Source: Albugo candida
Taxonomy: Eukaryota; Oomycota; Peronosporomycetes; Albuginales
Assembly: GCA_040437565.1 (NCBI GenBank)
Contig: JBDOQK010000018.1
Coordinates: 458,578-522,577, forward strand
Length of the DNA: 64,000 nucleotides
Direction: 5' to 3'
The notes under the pieces are model-generated. The model had not been told where the DNA came from and did no database searches. It saw only the letters and a program-made list of their open reading frames with translations. The position numbers and the translations under genes are program-made. Below are positions 12,135 through 24,059 of the stretch, one piece after another. Position 1 is the stretch's first letter. Each line of letters opens with the position of its first letter.

Positions 12135-14161
12135 ATGAGTGCACCATGCAATGATGATCGATACAAAGTAGGAAGTGGGCGTATTGTGCAATTTTCTGAC
12201 GTTCATTTAAGTGTCGCTGGTAAAGGTGTCGAACTTGAACTTAATTATGGCAAGGATCCCCCACTCGTGCTGCTTCAACGTGCATTAAAGTGTGCGAGAG
12301 AATTGATGCCATCTCCAGATATCTTTTTATATACCGGTGATTCTGTTGTCCACCAGAGACGGAGTAGTCAAGGGGATAGATGGCGTAAGGAGTACATACG
12401 TAAAGCAATAAAAAAGGTTATGCGGAACTTCAATAGCTCGTATCCAGTGAAAGGTAGAACAAAATCGATGACAACAACTGTTGGGAATGCCGATGTGTGT
12501 AAGTATCGTTTCACTATTCGGATCATGTAACTAACATAGTTGCTCTTTGTAGCCCCAAACTATTATATGGCAATCACTAATGGAAACACTATCAATCCAA
12601 CTTTGTCCGAAATATCTCGAGCTTGGGAAAAGCTACTCGAACCAGTGCAATTGAATGATTTTCGTAATAAAGGATATACGCTGAGAGATATCGATGAGAG
12701 ATTGACCGTGCTCATATTGAACACCGGTCCTTACGCAAAGAATCGTAATGGCGAATCGACTAACATCAGATTGGAGGATCCGCTTGGACAATTCGAGTGG
12801 TTGACAACCCAGCTGAAACAGCTAGAAAGCCAAAACAGATTGGTCTACATTTGTGGTCATATTCCGCCCATGCTGCATATGACTGACGGACAATATCAAT
12901 GGAAAGGCAAATATATCGAAATGTATAAAGCGGTCATCGCCCCATTCGTTGCAATTATCAAAGCTCAAATCTTCGGGCACGTGCATGCTCATGAGATGCA
13001 TCTGTTCCAGCTGAAAAACGTATTTGTTCCGCTTTATACTGTTGGAGCCATTTCACCAAAGTATTGGAACAATCCATCCTTTGTTGTTTGGGAATATGAC
13101 AAAGGGACGTACGAGTTCCTTGACTATCATGTTTACGCATCAACCGAGCTGCCATTTGAGAAGTGGGGACATTTATTCAGTGCTACCGAGTAAGAAGCAT
13201 AAATCACTCGAAAGTAACATCGTATCTTACCGCGAGGTTTCTTTGTAGATCATTCGGTCTCACAAACCTGTCCAGCGATCAGTTAAGAGCTTTATCCGCG
13301 AGGTTTAAATCAGGGAACGCAGATAAGCTGTATGGGATTTATCAAAAAAACAGATATGCGCACGCCCCAACCAAATCGCCAGAGTGCAAAGACGCAGCAT
13401 GTCAGGCAGTTGTGGCTTGTTCTTTCGAATGGCACACCAACATATATGAACTTGCGGAGTGCCAAATAAAAAAAGCGAAGGCCTTGGAAGACAAAGGATT
13501 AGAGCGTGGTGGTGATTTGAGAATCTTGGGTGTGATAAAAAGTATGATGGAATCAGAGTCCGGTGATCCTTCGAAAACGGCGGATGTGTTACATCCTAAA
13601 GGAGATTTAGAAGTTGATGGGTCTTTGAGATTAATGGATGTGACACGTGTCAGTCGTGTGTTAGATCCTGCTATGGAGACTGGCCTCGCGGAAAAACCTG
13701 CATCCAACATTCCTTCGACTTGTGCTACTGCATTCCTGGCATTCCTTCTACTTGCGACGATCATGCGCGTGTTAGATAAAGTTTTCGGAATCAAATTTCG
13801 GTGGAGANNNNNNNNNNNNNNNNNNNNNNNNNNNNNNNNNNNNNNNNNNNNNNNNNNNNNNNNNNNNNNNNNNNNNNNNNNNNNNNNNNNNNNNNNNNNN
13901 NNNNNNNAAGTTGATGGGTCTTTGAGATTAATGGATGTGACACGTGTCAGTCGTGTGTTAGATCCTGCTATGGAGACTGGCCTCGCGGAAAAACCTGCAT
14001 CCAACATTCCTTCGACTTGTGCTACTGCATTCCTGGCATTCCTTCTACTTGCGACGATCATGCGCGTGTTAGATAAAGTTTTCGGAATCAAATTTCGGTG
14101 GAGAAGATTGGTGAAAGGGACAGAAACGGAGAAATCGAGGGTAATGAAACTAGCACCATAA
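12135..14161 (+). CDS. ASM/Ppn1-type metallophosphoesterase with C-terminal membrane anchor, copy B
   Basis: Exons 12135-12498, 12553-13189 and 13249-14161, with introns of 54 and 59 bp at the same positions and phases as copy A. Exon 3 holds a false duplication (13611-13807 repeated as 13908-14104 around 100 N); read once, the protein has 538 residues. Motifs: DVH (D22, H24), TGDS (G68, D69), GNAD (117-120) followed by SPNYYM as in Ppn1-type GNND-x-xPxN, GHIPP, GHVHAHE. The C-terminal domain carries CKDAACQAVVAC and ECQ, then a single hydrophobic segment ending VFGIKFRW and a basic tail. The start codon fits the Inr 45 bp upstream. The histidine of the classical GNH motif is alanine. This is the best-supported functional copy of the array. 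Confidence 0.88.
13611..14104. repeat. Gap with duplicated flank, 197 bp, in exon 3
   Basis: 13611-13807 equals 13908-14104 around 100 N (13808-13907). The offset of 297 is in frame, so naive translation repeats the membrane segment; the true protein has one. Confidence 0.95.
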
Positions 14162-16625
14162 TTTGCAAAAACCAACACGGTAAACATCCCCAATATATTT
14201 TACATTTCGCTTCATTATCAAACGAAGAATTGTAGCAGCGCAAATTTAGTTCAAATCTTGATGTAGCATTCTCATTACTAAGAGACTGCTGCTGTATCGT
14301 ATCGATTCATCGAGTTCGCACTTTGGACGCAATGGTTGCAAAGCATTTTACACTCGGGAGTACCCGAGTATTCCAAGCAAGAGCGATAAGGATTGCCATA
14401 AAAATAAACGACAGTGGTTGGCTTCATCATCTTAGATGAGGTGTACCAGCAAAAAAAAAGAGGATGTTTCGACAGAGCTCCAAATTCGATTATAGTCCGC
14501 AACACGCATTGTGCTCCGAGTTGTAATGCATTCGCTTGTTAAGTTCGTATGAGTCGCTGCAAGCGTACTTCCGTTCCCTCGTCGCACATTAAGCCCTATA
14601 AAGCGTCCGTATCTCTCGCAGTACTGGTGGGTGTGAATCGTTTCAGGATAAAATGACACCAGCTAATTTGTACAAATGATCTAAAAAAACCAAGCACATT
14701 TTTTCTCCCATCGATACGAAAAGATGCATCGAGTGCAGCATTTGTTTCAGCGGTCCCCAAGAAGTCACTAGATTCTATTTGTCCAGCCTCAGCTGTGTTA
14801 CTCGTTGTGTTGTTTACTCCTTTATGGGGAGCACAGTCGATCTGTTACTGTATCTAGTGAGCTGCACTGGTCTGAATAAAGATACCGTCCAAAACCATTT
14901 CTCTTCTTGTTACATTGGGGCGATCCTATCGATTAATGTCCTTGCAAATCATCTACGGAAAAATCCCCACCAAACGTCCTGATAGATGCTCTTCCTACAA
15001 GACTTTTTCCATCTCTCCTTCAATCGAAGCGTTTATCTTTTGATACGAGTCACGCAGAGGGCAAGCAAGCTTGTTAAGGTAGTCGTTTTGTAGCCGATAA
15101 AGTTTCATCTCTCCCATTTATCGAAAAAATAAACGATAAATCGTGCCACAATTGCTACCTTATGCGTGATATCTTGTGACCCGCATTTGAATTGCACCAT
15201 GGACAGCGGATTACGTGCCAGTGTATGGATGAAAACCACCAAGATGACACTCAAAAGTATTCGATACTGAGTATGATGAATTTATCTGTTTCATTCCTTG
15301 CTGGTAAGGGTTGTCAAGGTGATTCAGCGTAATCTCGAATAAACGCTCCGTTCCAATTGCTAAACCACATGGAGTATCTTCGTCATGACACATCATTCGC
15401 AGGGAAAATTGCCTCTTGCTGAATCACGGATAATGCCATGAGAGGTACGAGAGGTAAGTAGCAATGTGCAGAACCCCCCCTTTATTTGTGGAAAGCAGTG
15501 CTGCAAACAACGTCGACATTGCTTCGGGATCAACTTCTCTTGTCATCTGATTAGAGAACGACGCTTGTTTGCAGGAGACTGCATTAAAGGTGTTTTGACC
15601 TTTGCGTGGATGAACAATCAAGTCGCATTCCCTAAAGTCACCTGTATTCCCCGAGTTCTCAATTCATCCTCATGCTGACGTAAAGCCAGACCAAACGGCA
15701 TACGTACAGGATCACTTGACTTTGATGTCGCATGTAGTTCGATGCAAGTGATTGTATACTTGATCGTCTTGGATTGCGATTTACTAAGACATCCTAATAT
15801 GCTTGATATCCTTGACTCTTCATTCTTATAGAGCGGTCGAATTCCTATCGCAGATAACCAGTCGGAAGCCCAAACTTGAGCCAGTCCCTTTCGATCAACA
15901 CTAGCAGAGATCAATATCAAAGAGTGTGTAGCCGTACCTGTCAGATTGGTGGATATCTCATATTCCAACTTGGTCAGTGAACGGAAAGCCATTCCAATAT
16001 CGGTCCGTAACCATATTAATCTACCATATTAGACATCTGAGAGTCTTTTACGCTTTTGCATAAGGATAGATTGCTTGAAACCCGACAAAAATATACGCGA
16101 GTTGGATGTATGCATGCACTCTTGTCCGATTGTTGACACATTGCGTCCAAGAAGTGGTGAGCTTTTCAAGATTCTATTTGCTTGCGGCTACGATTCCTGG
16201 TACAAAGATGCGGACTATTTAAGCCCTATATCTCCATAAAAGACGCTGAGAAAAACTCGACATCTAGATTTGATAAGTCAAAATTTCTCTGTTCGACATT
16301 TCAAGGCTTGGAGTAATCGATTTGGACACAGTCGTATTTTTTGTAGCCGAATATTGATTGCGAATTGCTTGTGTCATCAAGATGCATTCATGCAACTTGC
16401 TCGATAATATGTGGATATATAAATTTAATGCTTTTGCATGCTCAAAGCCCTGTACACGGACAATACTTGGCATTCACAACAGTAATCCATAACATTCTTG
16501 GTTCGAGCACTGTGTCATATCGCAAGTCGGACAGGTGAGACTGGTATATTGGAAAAACCGATTATCCTGCCAAATATCAACGACATTTTCGGGCGGTTGC
16601 AATCTCTCTTGACATTCCTGCAAGC
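14162..16625 (+). repeat. Decayed downstream part of duplicated block B, first section
   Basis: No intact gene. The tail after the stop matches the tails of A and D. 15,060-15,210 matches 3,230-3,390 of block A, and 16,430-16,500 matches 4,905-5,140. The FYVE finger visible in A and D is not recognisable here, so this copy has decayed further. Confidence 0.5.
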
Positions 16626-16645
16626 CTATAGATCCGCTTGATTGT

Positions 16646-16877
16646 CAAGGATTTCATTACACTGTTTATCTGGTTCTTTAACGACCTTCCTTTTTCCATC
16701 GCGTGCCCCTGACCGTGTGAATATCACTTAGGTCTGGCTTCAAACCTAGGGAGGCAGATATTTTCCAAGCTTTTAGCTTGGGTGGGCTTACACCGCTGGG
16801 CACACTGCCGGGGATCGAGCCAACGACCTCCGTCAGGGATTCCGCTTTCTCAACCGACTGAGCTGGGGCCGGTTCCT
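16646..16877 (-). mobile_element. tRNA-derived SINE, copy 1
   Basis: On the minus strand an A-box-like AGCTCAGTCGGTTGAG (16849-16864) and a B box GGCTCGATCC (16812-16821) are spaced as in a tRNA gene, giving an internal Pol III promoter. A body of about 150 bp follows (AAGCTTGGAAAATAT, GTGATATTCACACGGTCAGGGG, AAAGAACCAGATAA) that is shared with copy 2 at 56.3-56.54 kb. There is no acceptor-stem partner, so it is not a tRNA gene. Confidence 0.65.
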
Positions 16878-17576
16878 TTCATCTCGACCACGTTGGTCGC
16901 AAATTGCATGTGCAATTGTGCCAGCATTACGGCCGACATGGAAAGAATATCAGCATATTATATCAGATTTATGGCCTTCGTTGCAGGCACTGACGCTTTA
17001 CTTCGTCTGGACCGATCGAAATCCTCGTCTGTTCGATCAGCGATTAGTAATTCCGACAGTTCCAGCACCTTCCGTCATTTACACCACGTTTAGTGCGCAC
17101 GATCGGTACTATCGAAGACAGTGTTACGACCGAGAAGAACGCATTTGGCTTGCTGGAGTTTTTGAGCAACTCTCAACGCAAAGATCATTTGGTGGATTTC
17201 TCAGAAGTCGAAGATCATTGCTACGGGTACGCCACAGGCGAGTCGAAATGCAAGTGCAATTCGGATCCTAGTCCTAGTTGGCTGCTTATGCTCACCGTAG
17301 TGTGGCGCACACCAATTCGCACAGCACGGTACGTTTGGACCATTTACAACTTTTCAACATATATCCGTTACACGATGGATACACTCTCCTACTATAGTGG
17401 TGGACCCTACTGCAATGCAGGACTAGCAACGAGGAACATATTATCATCTCTCACAGGTTTTTGCGAAACGTTTTTTATATGTATATATGTTATTTTAAGA
17501 TAGCCTAGGCAACAAGAAGTCAGTTAGTCTAATTGTAGTAATATAGACACCTTCAACTGAGCCGGGGCGGACCCCC
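16878..17576 (+). mobile_element. L1-like LINE, 3' part of ORF2 and 3' UTR
   Basis: The + frame 16918-17271 resembles the region after the reverse transcriptase of L1-type ORF2 (ALRPTWKEYQHII, then LYFVWTDRNPRLF and DRYYRRQ). An AT-rich 3' UTR (TATATGTATATATGTTAT, GATAGCCTAGGCAAC) follows to about 17,576; the same 3' end occurs inverted at 53,185-53,277. The element is 5' truncated, as is usual for LINEs, and lacks endonuclease and catalytic RT regions. Confidence 0.5.
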
Positions 17577-17592
17577 CTATAGATCCGCTTGA

Positions 17593-19790
17593 ATGTACAT
17601 AGTGGGCTATTCCTTGAATACAACCATTTCAAATTTCAAATGATGGATCACAGATTCAAGTACATGGTGCCAGCTGTTGTCCCTAGTGAGTTTCACCAGC
17701 GCAAGGGCTGATGGCTGCCGATATAGATTTTACTAGAGCACTTGATGGCGTACCAGTAGAATTTGCGAGGCCTGCGAAGTGTTCTACACATACAACAGTG
17801 GAAAGTATAATGCACGCTTATTTGATTCGCATCACCCGTGAAAGAAACATAGACCCATTTTCATAAGATACCGCGTTGTTCCATATTTCATACGAAGAAG
17901 TCCAAGACTACACGTGTGAATACGCTTCTCATCGTAGTGTTGCATGGGTGAACAATCTGAGGTCCACTAAGCACATGTCGGAGATTCTTAATCATGGTTT
18001 TTAGAAATTGACGATGGCAGCGTGGAAGCTTTCGCCAGTCAAATGAACACATGCTCAATTATGAGGGACAAGATGTACGATGTACTTGTGAGCACATTTT
18101 TACTGATACATTCTGTGTTGTTGAGATCATTATAGCCACATGATCTACTCATGTATCAGTATTCACGTTCACTTCAGGCACAGGCCTTTGCTTACGCTGT
18201 ATAGATGAATCAATAGCTATCGAACTTTGAAAATTACGGCAATTGAATGACTTTACGAGAACAAGTACTTTCCAGCACAATAGCGCTGTCTCCATCACTT
18301 AGCAAAATACTAATTGGGTCCTACGAAGACTATGCTCGGGCAGATATGAGCTGCATCAAGTGAATAATAAAGGCCCGAGCTCTTTACAGACAAGCCGAAC
18401 GTTTTGCATCCTTCAATGGCATCTGTGTTGCGTAAAATAAGTAGCGCACTTAAAAATACTCTCCGGGCGATGTCCAGTCTGCCCGAAATCGCTCGGAATT
18501 GCTTCGTAGCCACTTTATTTGGCCCTATCTGCAGAAATCTGTAGTGAGATCAGGCGATTCATCGAGCTCTCATTCTTTCTAATCTATGGGCTCGTCTTTG
18601 TTCGCTCCGTTGTTTAGTTGTTGGTTGTGCAAGCTGTAAAACCAGAGCCACCAATTATGTTCATCTTTCAAGACGAAGGCAATGTTGACGGAATAACGTA
18701 TTCACTGCACTTATCAACATCCAACGTATGCAAAATATCGTTCCGATCGGAGCGCGCCACAGCAGAAGAAGAGTGATCATACGACCAGAACGAACGTCAG
18801 AAGAGAACGATGTTGAGTAGATCATAGTAGATTCCACTAGGACGCCGCCGTCTTCGCGATAAATTCTCTGGAAATTAGATGGTTTGTTGTCAACCTTTTA
18901 GTGTCTTCTTTACGGGATTGTTAGAAGCTGTTGCCTAGTCCAGTGCCTTCATCAGATCTTGCAAGCATCTCCATGTAGTAATCAAAATGCGAATTTTACA
19001 TGATACACTCGAGCAGATCTCATACAGATACAGCCCTAAATCCGGATTGTCTCACGATTTCTTGCCAAATTCACGCCCAGTACGTGTCCAGTACAAAAAA
19101 CAATTGATACAGATAATGTTGATGTGTTACATAAGGTTTGGTAAGAGATGGAGTTGCAAAACCACCATCACTAGCTTCAAATCACGCTGGTTCTCACCAA
19201 AGTAATAATGACCTGAGCCATCGACTGTATTCGAAGCACCATCATGATCTTGATGTAAAAGATTTGATATAATGTGTGTTGCGTATGCATCAATGCCAGT
19301 GGCTTCATTCGATCAAAGTCCGATGGCTACTGAGTTTGTAACAAGTATACCATCCCTGAAGGAACGCTTCTAAGTCACTTACACAATGCCTTGATGCCAT
19401 TTGTAACGCCTGCTTAGTCTCGTGTACAAGATATACCGCTTTATATTGCTAACTTCGATAAAAAAAGCTGGCAAAAGGACCAAATCAATCTAATGCGAGG
19501 TGGAAGTGAGTATCGTTCCATCTGATGCATACATGGCGCTGCTATGATTGCCTTTATAGCTTCATCCAGACTTCATCAGATCCACAATTTGGCAGTACGA
19601 CCACTTTCTTACATACTGTGGCAAACAATATCACTTATAAACGTTTACGCAGCAACAGGCACGAACGAATGGTGTCATAAGCAACTCCAGTGGTCGTCGC
19701 TTACAGCTTCTCTATAATATATGAATGTTTTTTTATCGTTGTCATTATTGTAATTATAGTGTGACAGAGCTCGGTACCAACATTATTGCT
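17593..19790 (+). repeat. Decayed downstream part of duplicated block B, second section
   Basis: No intact gene. 17,690-18,250 and 19,000-19,330 remain alignable to 5,400-6,200 and 6,900-7,150 of block A. Only short unsupported frames are present. Confidence 0.5.
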
Positions 19791-19887
19791 GCATTCCTTG
19801 TCTCACGTGTCGCCGTCGTGTGTTACATTTATTTTGTGTAGGCAACATAATGCGCTTGATTGTATTTACAAATTCAATTGCAACTAC

Positions 19888-20225
19888 TGTGTCGCTATCG
19901 TGGTCCTCCTCGATCTTTTCGAACGTTCCAGAACTATTCCTAGCTCATTGCTAGAGAAGCCGTTGTTTTGTCGAAATGATATATAAGCAACATCGATACA
20001 TTATTCAGGTCTCAGGTCGCAATGTCGTAATTTTTCCCTTTTCGAACAATTCTTTTAAAACTTCTAGCGCAAGTAATAAAAATACATACTTTAAATTATT
20101 CGACGCGTGGCATCTACCCCTTTTAAGATTCTAGAATACATTAGCCCTATGCGACACATCGATATAGTGCCACGATGTAGAACTTCTGTACCAGTCATCA
20201 TTCTTATCAAAGTATGCTTGCTTCA
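19888..20225 (+). promoter_or_regulatory. Promoter repeats with HSE-like cores, copy C
   Basis: Units start near 19,888, 20,005 and 20,100 (about 115 bp apart). The first carries a perfect GAACGTTCCAGAA at 19,921-19,933. The second has TTCGAACAATTC (20,041-20,052, one spacing 6). The third has TTCTAGAA (20,129-20,136). The segment at 20,150-20,200 resembles the pre-start segments of A and B. Confidence 0.5.
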
Positions 20226-20261
20226 TAATCAAACGCGACCGATACCGAAGCTTTCCGAAGA

Positions 20262-21865
20262 ATGATTGGGCGTATTGTGCACTTTTCCGACGTTCATCTG
20301 AATCTTTTAGATGATAACGTCAAACTTCCACCTAAGTATGGATATGATCCTCCGATCCAGCTGCTTATGAATGCGTTGGAATTTGCGGCTAAAGAATTCC
20401 CAGATCCAGATGTATTTTTCTATACCGGTGATTCTGTTATCCACGAGCCTAAAGTTGGGAAAATAAGATTTCCCTGGAGTCAAGACGAAATACGCGCAGT
20501 AGTGGAAGCGGTTATAGAGAAGTTTTACTGCATATATGGAGAAGAAAGCGAAAGGAAAAAGAAAGTAAAAATGATCACCACAGTTTTTGGGAATGCCGAT
20601 GCAAGTAAGTGTATATTTGATATATAGAACATGTCGCTGACAATTTGCTGAATGTAGCACCGAACTATGCCTTGGATATCACTGATGGAAAGACCGATAA
20701 TCCAACGTTGAAAGTAATATCCAGTGCTTGGAAAACCCACCTGACAACTGAACAGTTGGAAGAATTCAAAAAAGGTGGATACACGTTTACACATATCGAA
20801 GAGAAATTGGCCGTGATCACATTGAATACGGCTCCCTATGCAGAGAAGCATCCTGGCGAAGATACCTTAGCCGATCCACTTGGACAGTTTGCGTGGTTGG
20901 AAAGAACGCTAGCAAATTTGGAAAGAAAAGGAATATATGTCTACCTTTTAGGTCATATTCCGCCAATTCTGCATGTGCATGACGAAGGATATCAATGGAA
21001 AAGCCGCTTTATCGAAAAATTCAAAGACGTCATCAAACCGTTCGTTAAAATCATCAAAGCTCAAATCTATGGACACGTCCATACTTTTGAACTCCGTGCG
21101 TTTGAGGTGGAGAACATACTTGTTCCGCTTTTTACAATTTCAGCCATTTCACCGAAGTACTGGAATAGCCCATCATTCACTGTCTGGAAATATGACAAGA
21201 AAACGTATGAGCTACTGGATTATCAAGCCTACGGATCAAGGAAGGAGCCTTTCACAAAGTGGGAACCAATATTTAGTGCTACCCAGTAAGAATTTGAATT
21301 TTTTACAGAAACTTCAAAGAACTAAAATGCGACATTCCTTTGTAGACAATACAATCTCGAGGATTTGTCTAAAAAAAGCGTGAAGGAATTCACGGAGAAG
21401 TTTATCGAAAAAGGTAAAATCAATAGCACGTTATTTGCGGCTTATGACTATAATAGGTATGTGCAATCACCATACGCGGAGGACTGTAAATGCGAAAGCG
21501 CCCAAGCTCGCGCAAATGTGCTTTGTTCATTTGTTTGGTACACCGACGAGAAAGATGTCCGAGAGTGCTTAAAGAAAAAAGCCACAATACTTGAGTCACT
21601 CGGGTCACCCAAAGGTGATCGTATCAAATTGGTGGAAGGTCCTACAACGAAAGATCATATAGCGGAACATCGTATGCTGTATCCTGCTACTGAGGATGGC
21701 CCCACCAAGAAGCCTGCATTCAATAAACCGTGGACCTCTGCTACTGTTTACCTGACGATCATTTCACTTTTGCTGATACTAATCATGCTGGCTAAAATAC
21801 TTGGAATCAAAGCTCGGTGGACAAGATCGATAAAAGGAGACAGATGGATAGAGCGAACACAATGA
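20262..21865 (+). CDS. ASM/Ppn1-type metallophosphoesterase with C-terminal membrane anchor, copy C
   Basis: Exons 20262-20604, 20658-21285 and 21346-21865, with introns of 53 and 60 bp at the family positions, encode 496 residues. The start lies two codons before GRIVHFSDVH, so this copy lacks the 14-22 extra N-terminal residues of A and B. Motifs: DVH (D10, H12), TGDS, GNAD (110-113), GHIPP, GHVHTFE. The C-terminal domain has CKCESAQARANVLC and ECLKKK, a hydrophobic segment (VYLTIISLLLILIMLAKIL) and a basic tail. It lies tail to tail with the oxygenase gene, 79 bp between stops. No decayed block follows it, so the duplication unit breaks here. The frame is open and the splice sites are canonical. 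Confidence 0.87.
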
Positions 21866-21944
21866 AACTAGCACCATAGTTTACTTCGTTGTATTCTCCA
21901 ATATATTTTACGCTATGATATGTGCTATTTACCGGACGTCTCTC

Positions 21945-23510
21945 TCAGTAATCGGGAGGCAACTGATTTGCCTTGTATACTCTTCGCCAAGGTCTCTTTT
22001 TGAATACAATATCTTCCATAAAATCTCTACAAGTAAGTTGCAAAGACGTTTTCGCAGTAGGATTTAGTACTTTTTCTGGACGAGAACGTAGAAAGTAAGG
22101 CATGGACATGCGACGCGGACCATCCCCGCTTCCATATATCGCAGGGACTCGATGAAGCGTGCCAGGTAGTCTACCGTTTGTAAGATATCCTAGCGTTTCG
22201 CCAGCAAACAAAGACACATGCTTGGCCTCGGCGCCCGATTCAATATCCGTCCACAACATCCGTTCCAAACTCCATATCTGAAGACCTGCAATTGTTGCTG
22301 TAGGTGAAATGGTAAGCAACCCGAGGTCTGCATGGACACCACATGAATCATTTGCAACCAGAGGCTGGCTGCTGGATATTGGAGCTTTGTTCCTGTAGTC
22401 ATAGATTCGCAATACAGAAGCCCCATACTGATATGCTTCATCGGTAGTATTCGCAAGGACCATATTTTCTGGTAAAGACACATCATCGAGCAATTCCGCG
22501 AAAATATATTTCGTGTCAAGTTTCATTGTCTCGCAAACAGCAAGTAAACAAACACGTGCCAATTCATCCAAGCTCCTTAAGATTTTAAGCATTTCAAGTG
22601 CATAATTGCAGCCATCTTCTGTTCTGCTAAAGTATGCATGCGGCCATTTTGTACCGCTTTTGTGAATGGGATGGCGTAATTGAATGTAATCGCGGGAAGA
22701 ATCTGACGAGTACCCAACGTACCGTCCTCTCGAAACCATGGATTGATTCCGCGCATGTAAATTTTGGACAAGCGGTATTGTTGTCTCTTTGTAATGATGA
22801 GTTCTTGCATCAACTAGATCACGCCATTGCTCTCTCTTGGGAAGTTCCCTTTGCCTTGCAAGCCACTTTCTGGTCATCTGATAGGCATTTTGTAGTGCGC
22901 TGGCCATTTCTTCAGACACCTCCAGCCTCACAAATCCATAATCAGAAAGATTTCGAATTATTTTCTCGGTCGCCCTTGCGCGTATACCAGGGTTGGCATT
23001 GGTACCAAGTTGGTCCACGAGAACCGGATGGAAAGGCGAATCGGGCGGTACTGTTGGTACTGGCTGATTGAGCAGAAGGGTTTCTTTCACAGCAAGTTGA
23101 AAATGCAGGACCGGTGTACGCTCTTCTTCGTAATTCTCAAGTAGCCGTGCCACAATCGTGTTGACCATGGTGAAAGGAATCGGAGGACTATACAACTCAT
23201 CAGCTGGAATAACGCCAAACACGCTCTCACTCCCTGTAATGTCAAATTGTTTCCGTAGCCATATCTCTAAATCCATCATACGTGTTCCTAAAAGTGTTGG
23301 ATCGGAGACATTAGAGTGGGAGACGGCTTTCTTTTGAATTCCGATTTTTGCTTTGCGTTGTATTACAGATTGTAGGTAATGTAATTCGTCCAATGTATAG
23401 ACTAGTGGCATTTTTAGATTCGTGATAAAACAAGTACGCTTGTGTGCAAAAATGCAATGGACGGGTGGTCGTTCTGCCATCAACACTAAAGCATTCAAAT
23501 GGTCACTCAT
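21945..23510 (-). CDS. 2-oxoglutarate/Fe(II)-dependent dioxygenase (isopenicillin N synthase-like)
   Basis: Single-exon frame of 521 residues. The C-terminal half carries the double-stranded beta-helix signature: HxD in CGVHADLGLL (H393, D395), the distal His in GTLHRV (about H453) and RxS in RRMSMPYF (about R467, S469). These bind Fe(II) and the 2-oxoglutarate carboxylate, as in isopenicillin N synthase and plant 2OG oxygenases. The segment near residue 185 (IIRNLSDYGFVRLEV) resembles the family's usual N-terminal region. The 180 residues before it are extra, without a recognised domain. An in-frame ATG at residue 34 (MPLVYTLDELHYL) is an alternative start. The substrate cannot be told. It is a likely active cytosolic enzyme since all ligands are present. 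Confidence 0.85.
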   Translation of the reverse strand: MSDHLNALVLMAERPPVHCIFAHKRTCFITNLKMPLVYTLDELHYLQSVIQRKAKIGIQKKAVSHSNVSDPTLLGTRMMDLEIWLRKQFDITGSESVFGVIPADELYSPPIPFTMVNTIVARLLENYEEERTPVLHFQLAVKETLLLNQPVPTVPPDSPFHPVLVDQLGTNANPGIRARATEKIIRNLSDYGFVRLEVSEEMASALQNAYQMTRKWLARQRELPKREQWRDLVDARTHHYKETTIPLVQNLHARNQSMVSRGRYVGYSSDSSRDYIQLRHPIHKSGTKWPHAYFSRTEDGCNYALEMLKILRSLDELARVCLLAVCETMKLDTKYIFAELLDDVSLPENMVLANTTDEAYQYGASVLRIYDYRNKAPISSSQPLVANDSCGVHADLGLLTISPTATIAGLQIWSLERMLWTDIESGAEAKHVSLFAGETLGYLTNGRLPGTLHRVPAIYGSGDGPRRMSMPYFLRSRPEKVLNPTAKTSLQLTCRDFMEDIVFKKRPWRRVYKANQLPPDY

Positions 23511-23575
23511 TGTGATAAAATTTTTGACAAGGTAGAGGCCGATTTGATGTACACCACTCTATTCTTTTTACGGAA

Positions 23576-23998
23576 TTGGTCGCGAGAAAATTTGTATTCG
23601 TATCTGTAGCCTTACATAAACACAATACAAGAATGAACAGATCGATAGTCCAAATTAGCATGCGAAGAATAAAACAAATCATCCTTAAAGGCAAAGCCCC
23701 TTTACCAGACGTTTTACAAGCGATGCAAACTCACAAAGCAAAGCTTGATCTTCCGAGGATTTCGAGATAATTTTACGCCAATTTGAGGACCTACAGGATC
23801 TAAAAGGCAGTCGCGCAAAAAATTATATCACTCGTGAAGTTTGACTGATCGGATTCTCTTTATCAGAAACGCAAACAACTCCTTGAAGAAAAAGATCGTA
23901 ATCCACGACATGCTTTACAGTCTCAGCCGGAGGTTGGTTATCAAGTTGCACTGACTCAGCTGGTGGGCCTGAAAGCGAAACAAATCTCAAATATTTGA
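23576..23998 (+). CDS. Small unrecognised gene or remnant, possibly spliced
   Basis: A frame at 23576-23770 (64 codons) has an internal ATG giving MRRIKQIILKGKAPLPDVLQ; a basic, protein-like composition follows. A second open stretch, 23867-23998, starts just after TTTATCAG, an acceptor-like site, and reads KRKQLLEEKDRNPRHALQSQ to a stop. The middle piece (ILRQFEDLQDLKGSRAKNYI, about 23,769-23,840) is in another frame. A normal intron joining these is not obvious, so this is either a small multi-exon gene or a decayed one. It is divergent from the oxygenase (66 bp apart). Family unknown. Confidence 0.3.
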
Positions 23999-24059
23999 CA
24001 TGGTCTCGTACTTTTATTCAAACCATGATTTTATTGATCAACTCCCGAACATAAGCCAC

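Larger units (their letters stand above)
16626..17592. mobile_element. Composite retroposon insertion with 16-bp target duplication
   Basis: CTATAGATCCGCTTGA occurs at 16626-16641 and again at 17577-17592, bracketing material absent from block A. Inside are a tRNA-derived SINE (-) and, head to head, the 3' part of an L1-like LINE (+). One target duplication around both suggests a single target-primed integration or an insertion into an existing element. Confidence 0.6.

Noticed and set aside
13402-14193. 263-codon open frame on the minus strand of phosphoesterase B
   Set aside because: It lies antisense to exon 3, includes the N gap and a duplicated flank, and shows no family features; a shadow.
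16812-16864. tRNA gene on the minus strand
   Set aside because: A and B boxes are present but the acceptor stem and anticodon arm do not fold, and the same body recurs at 56.3 kb; a SINE head.
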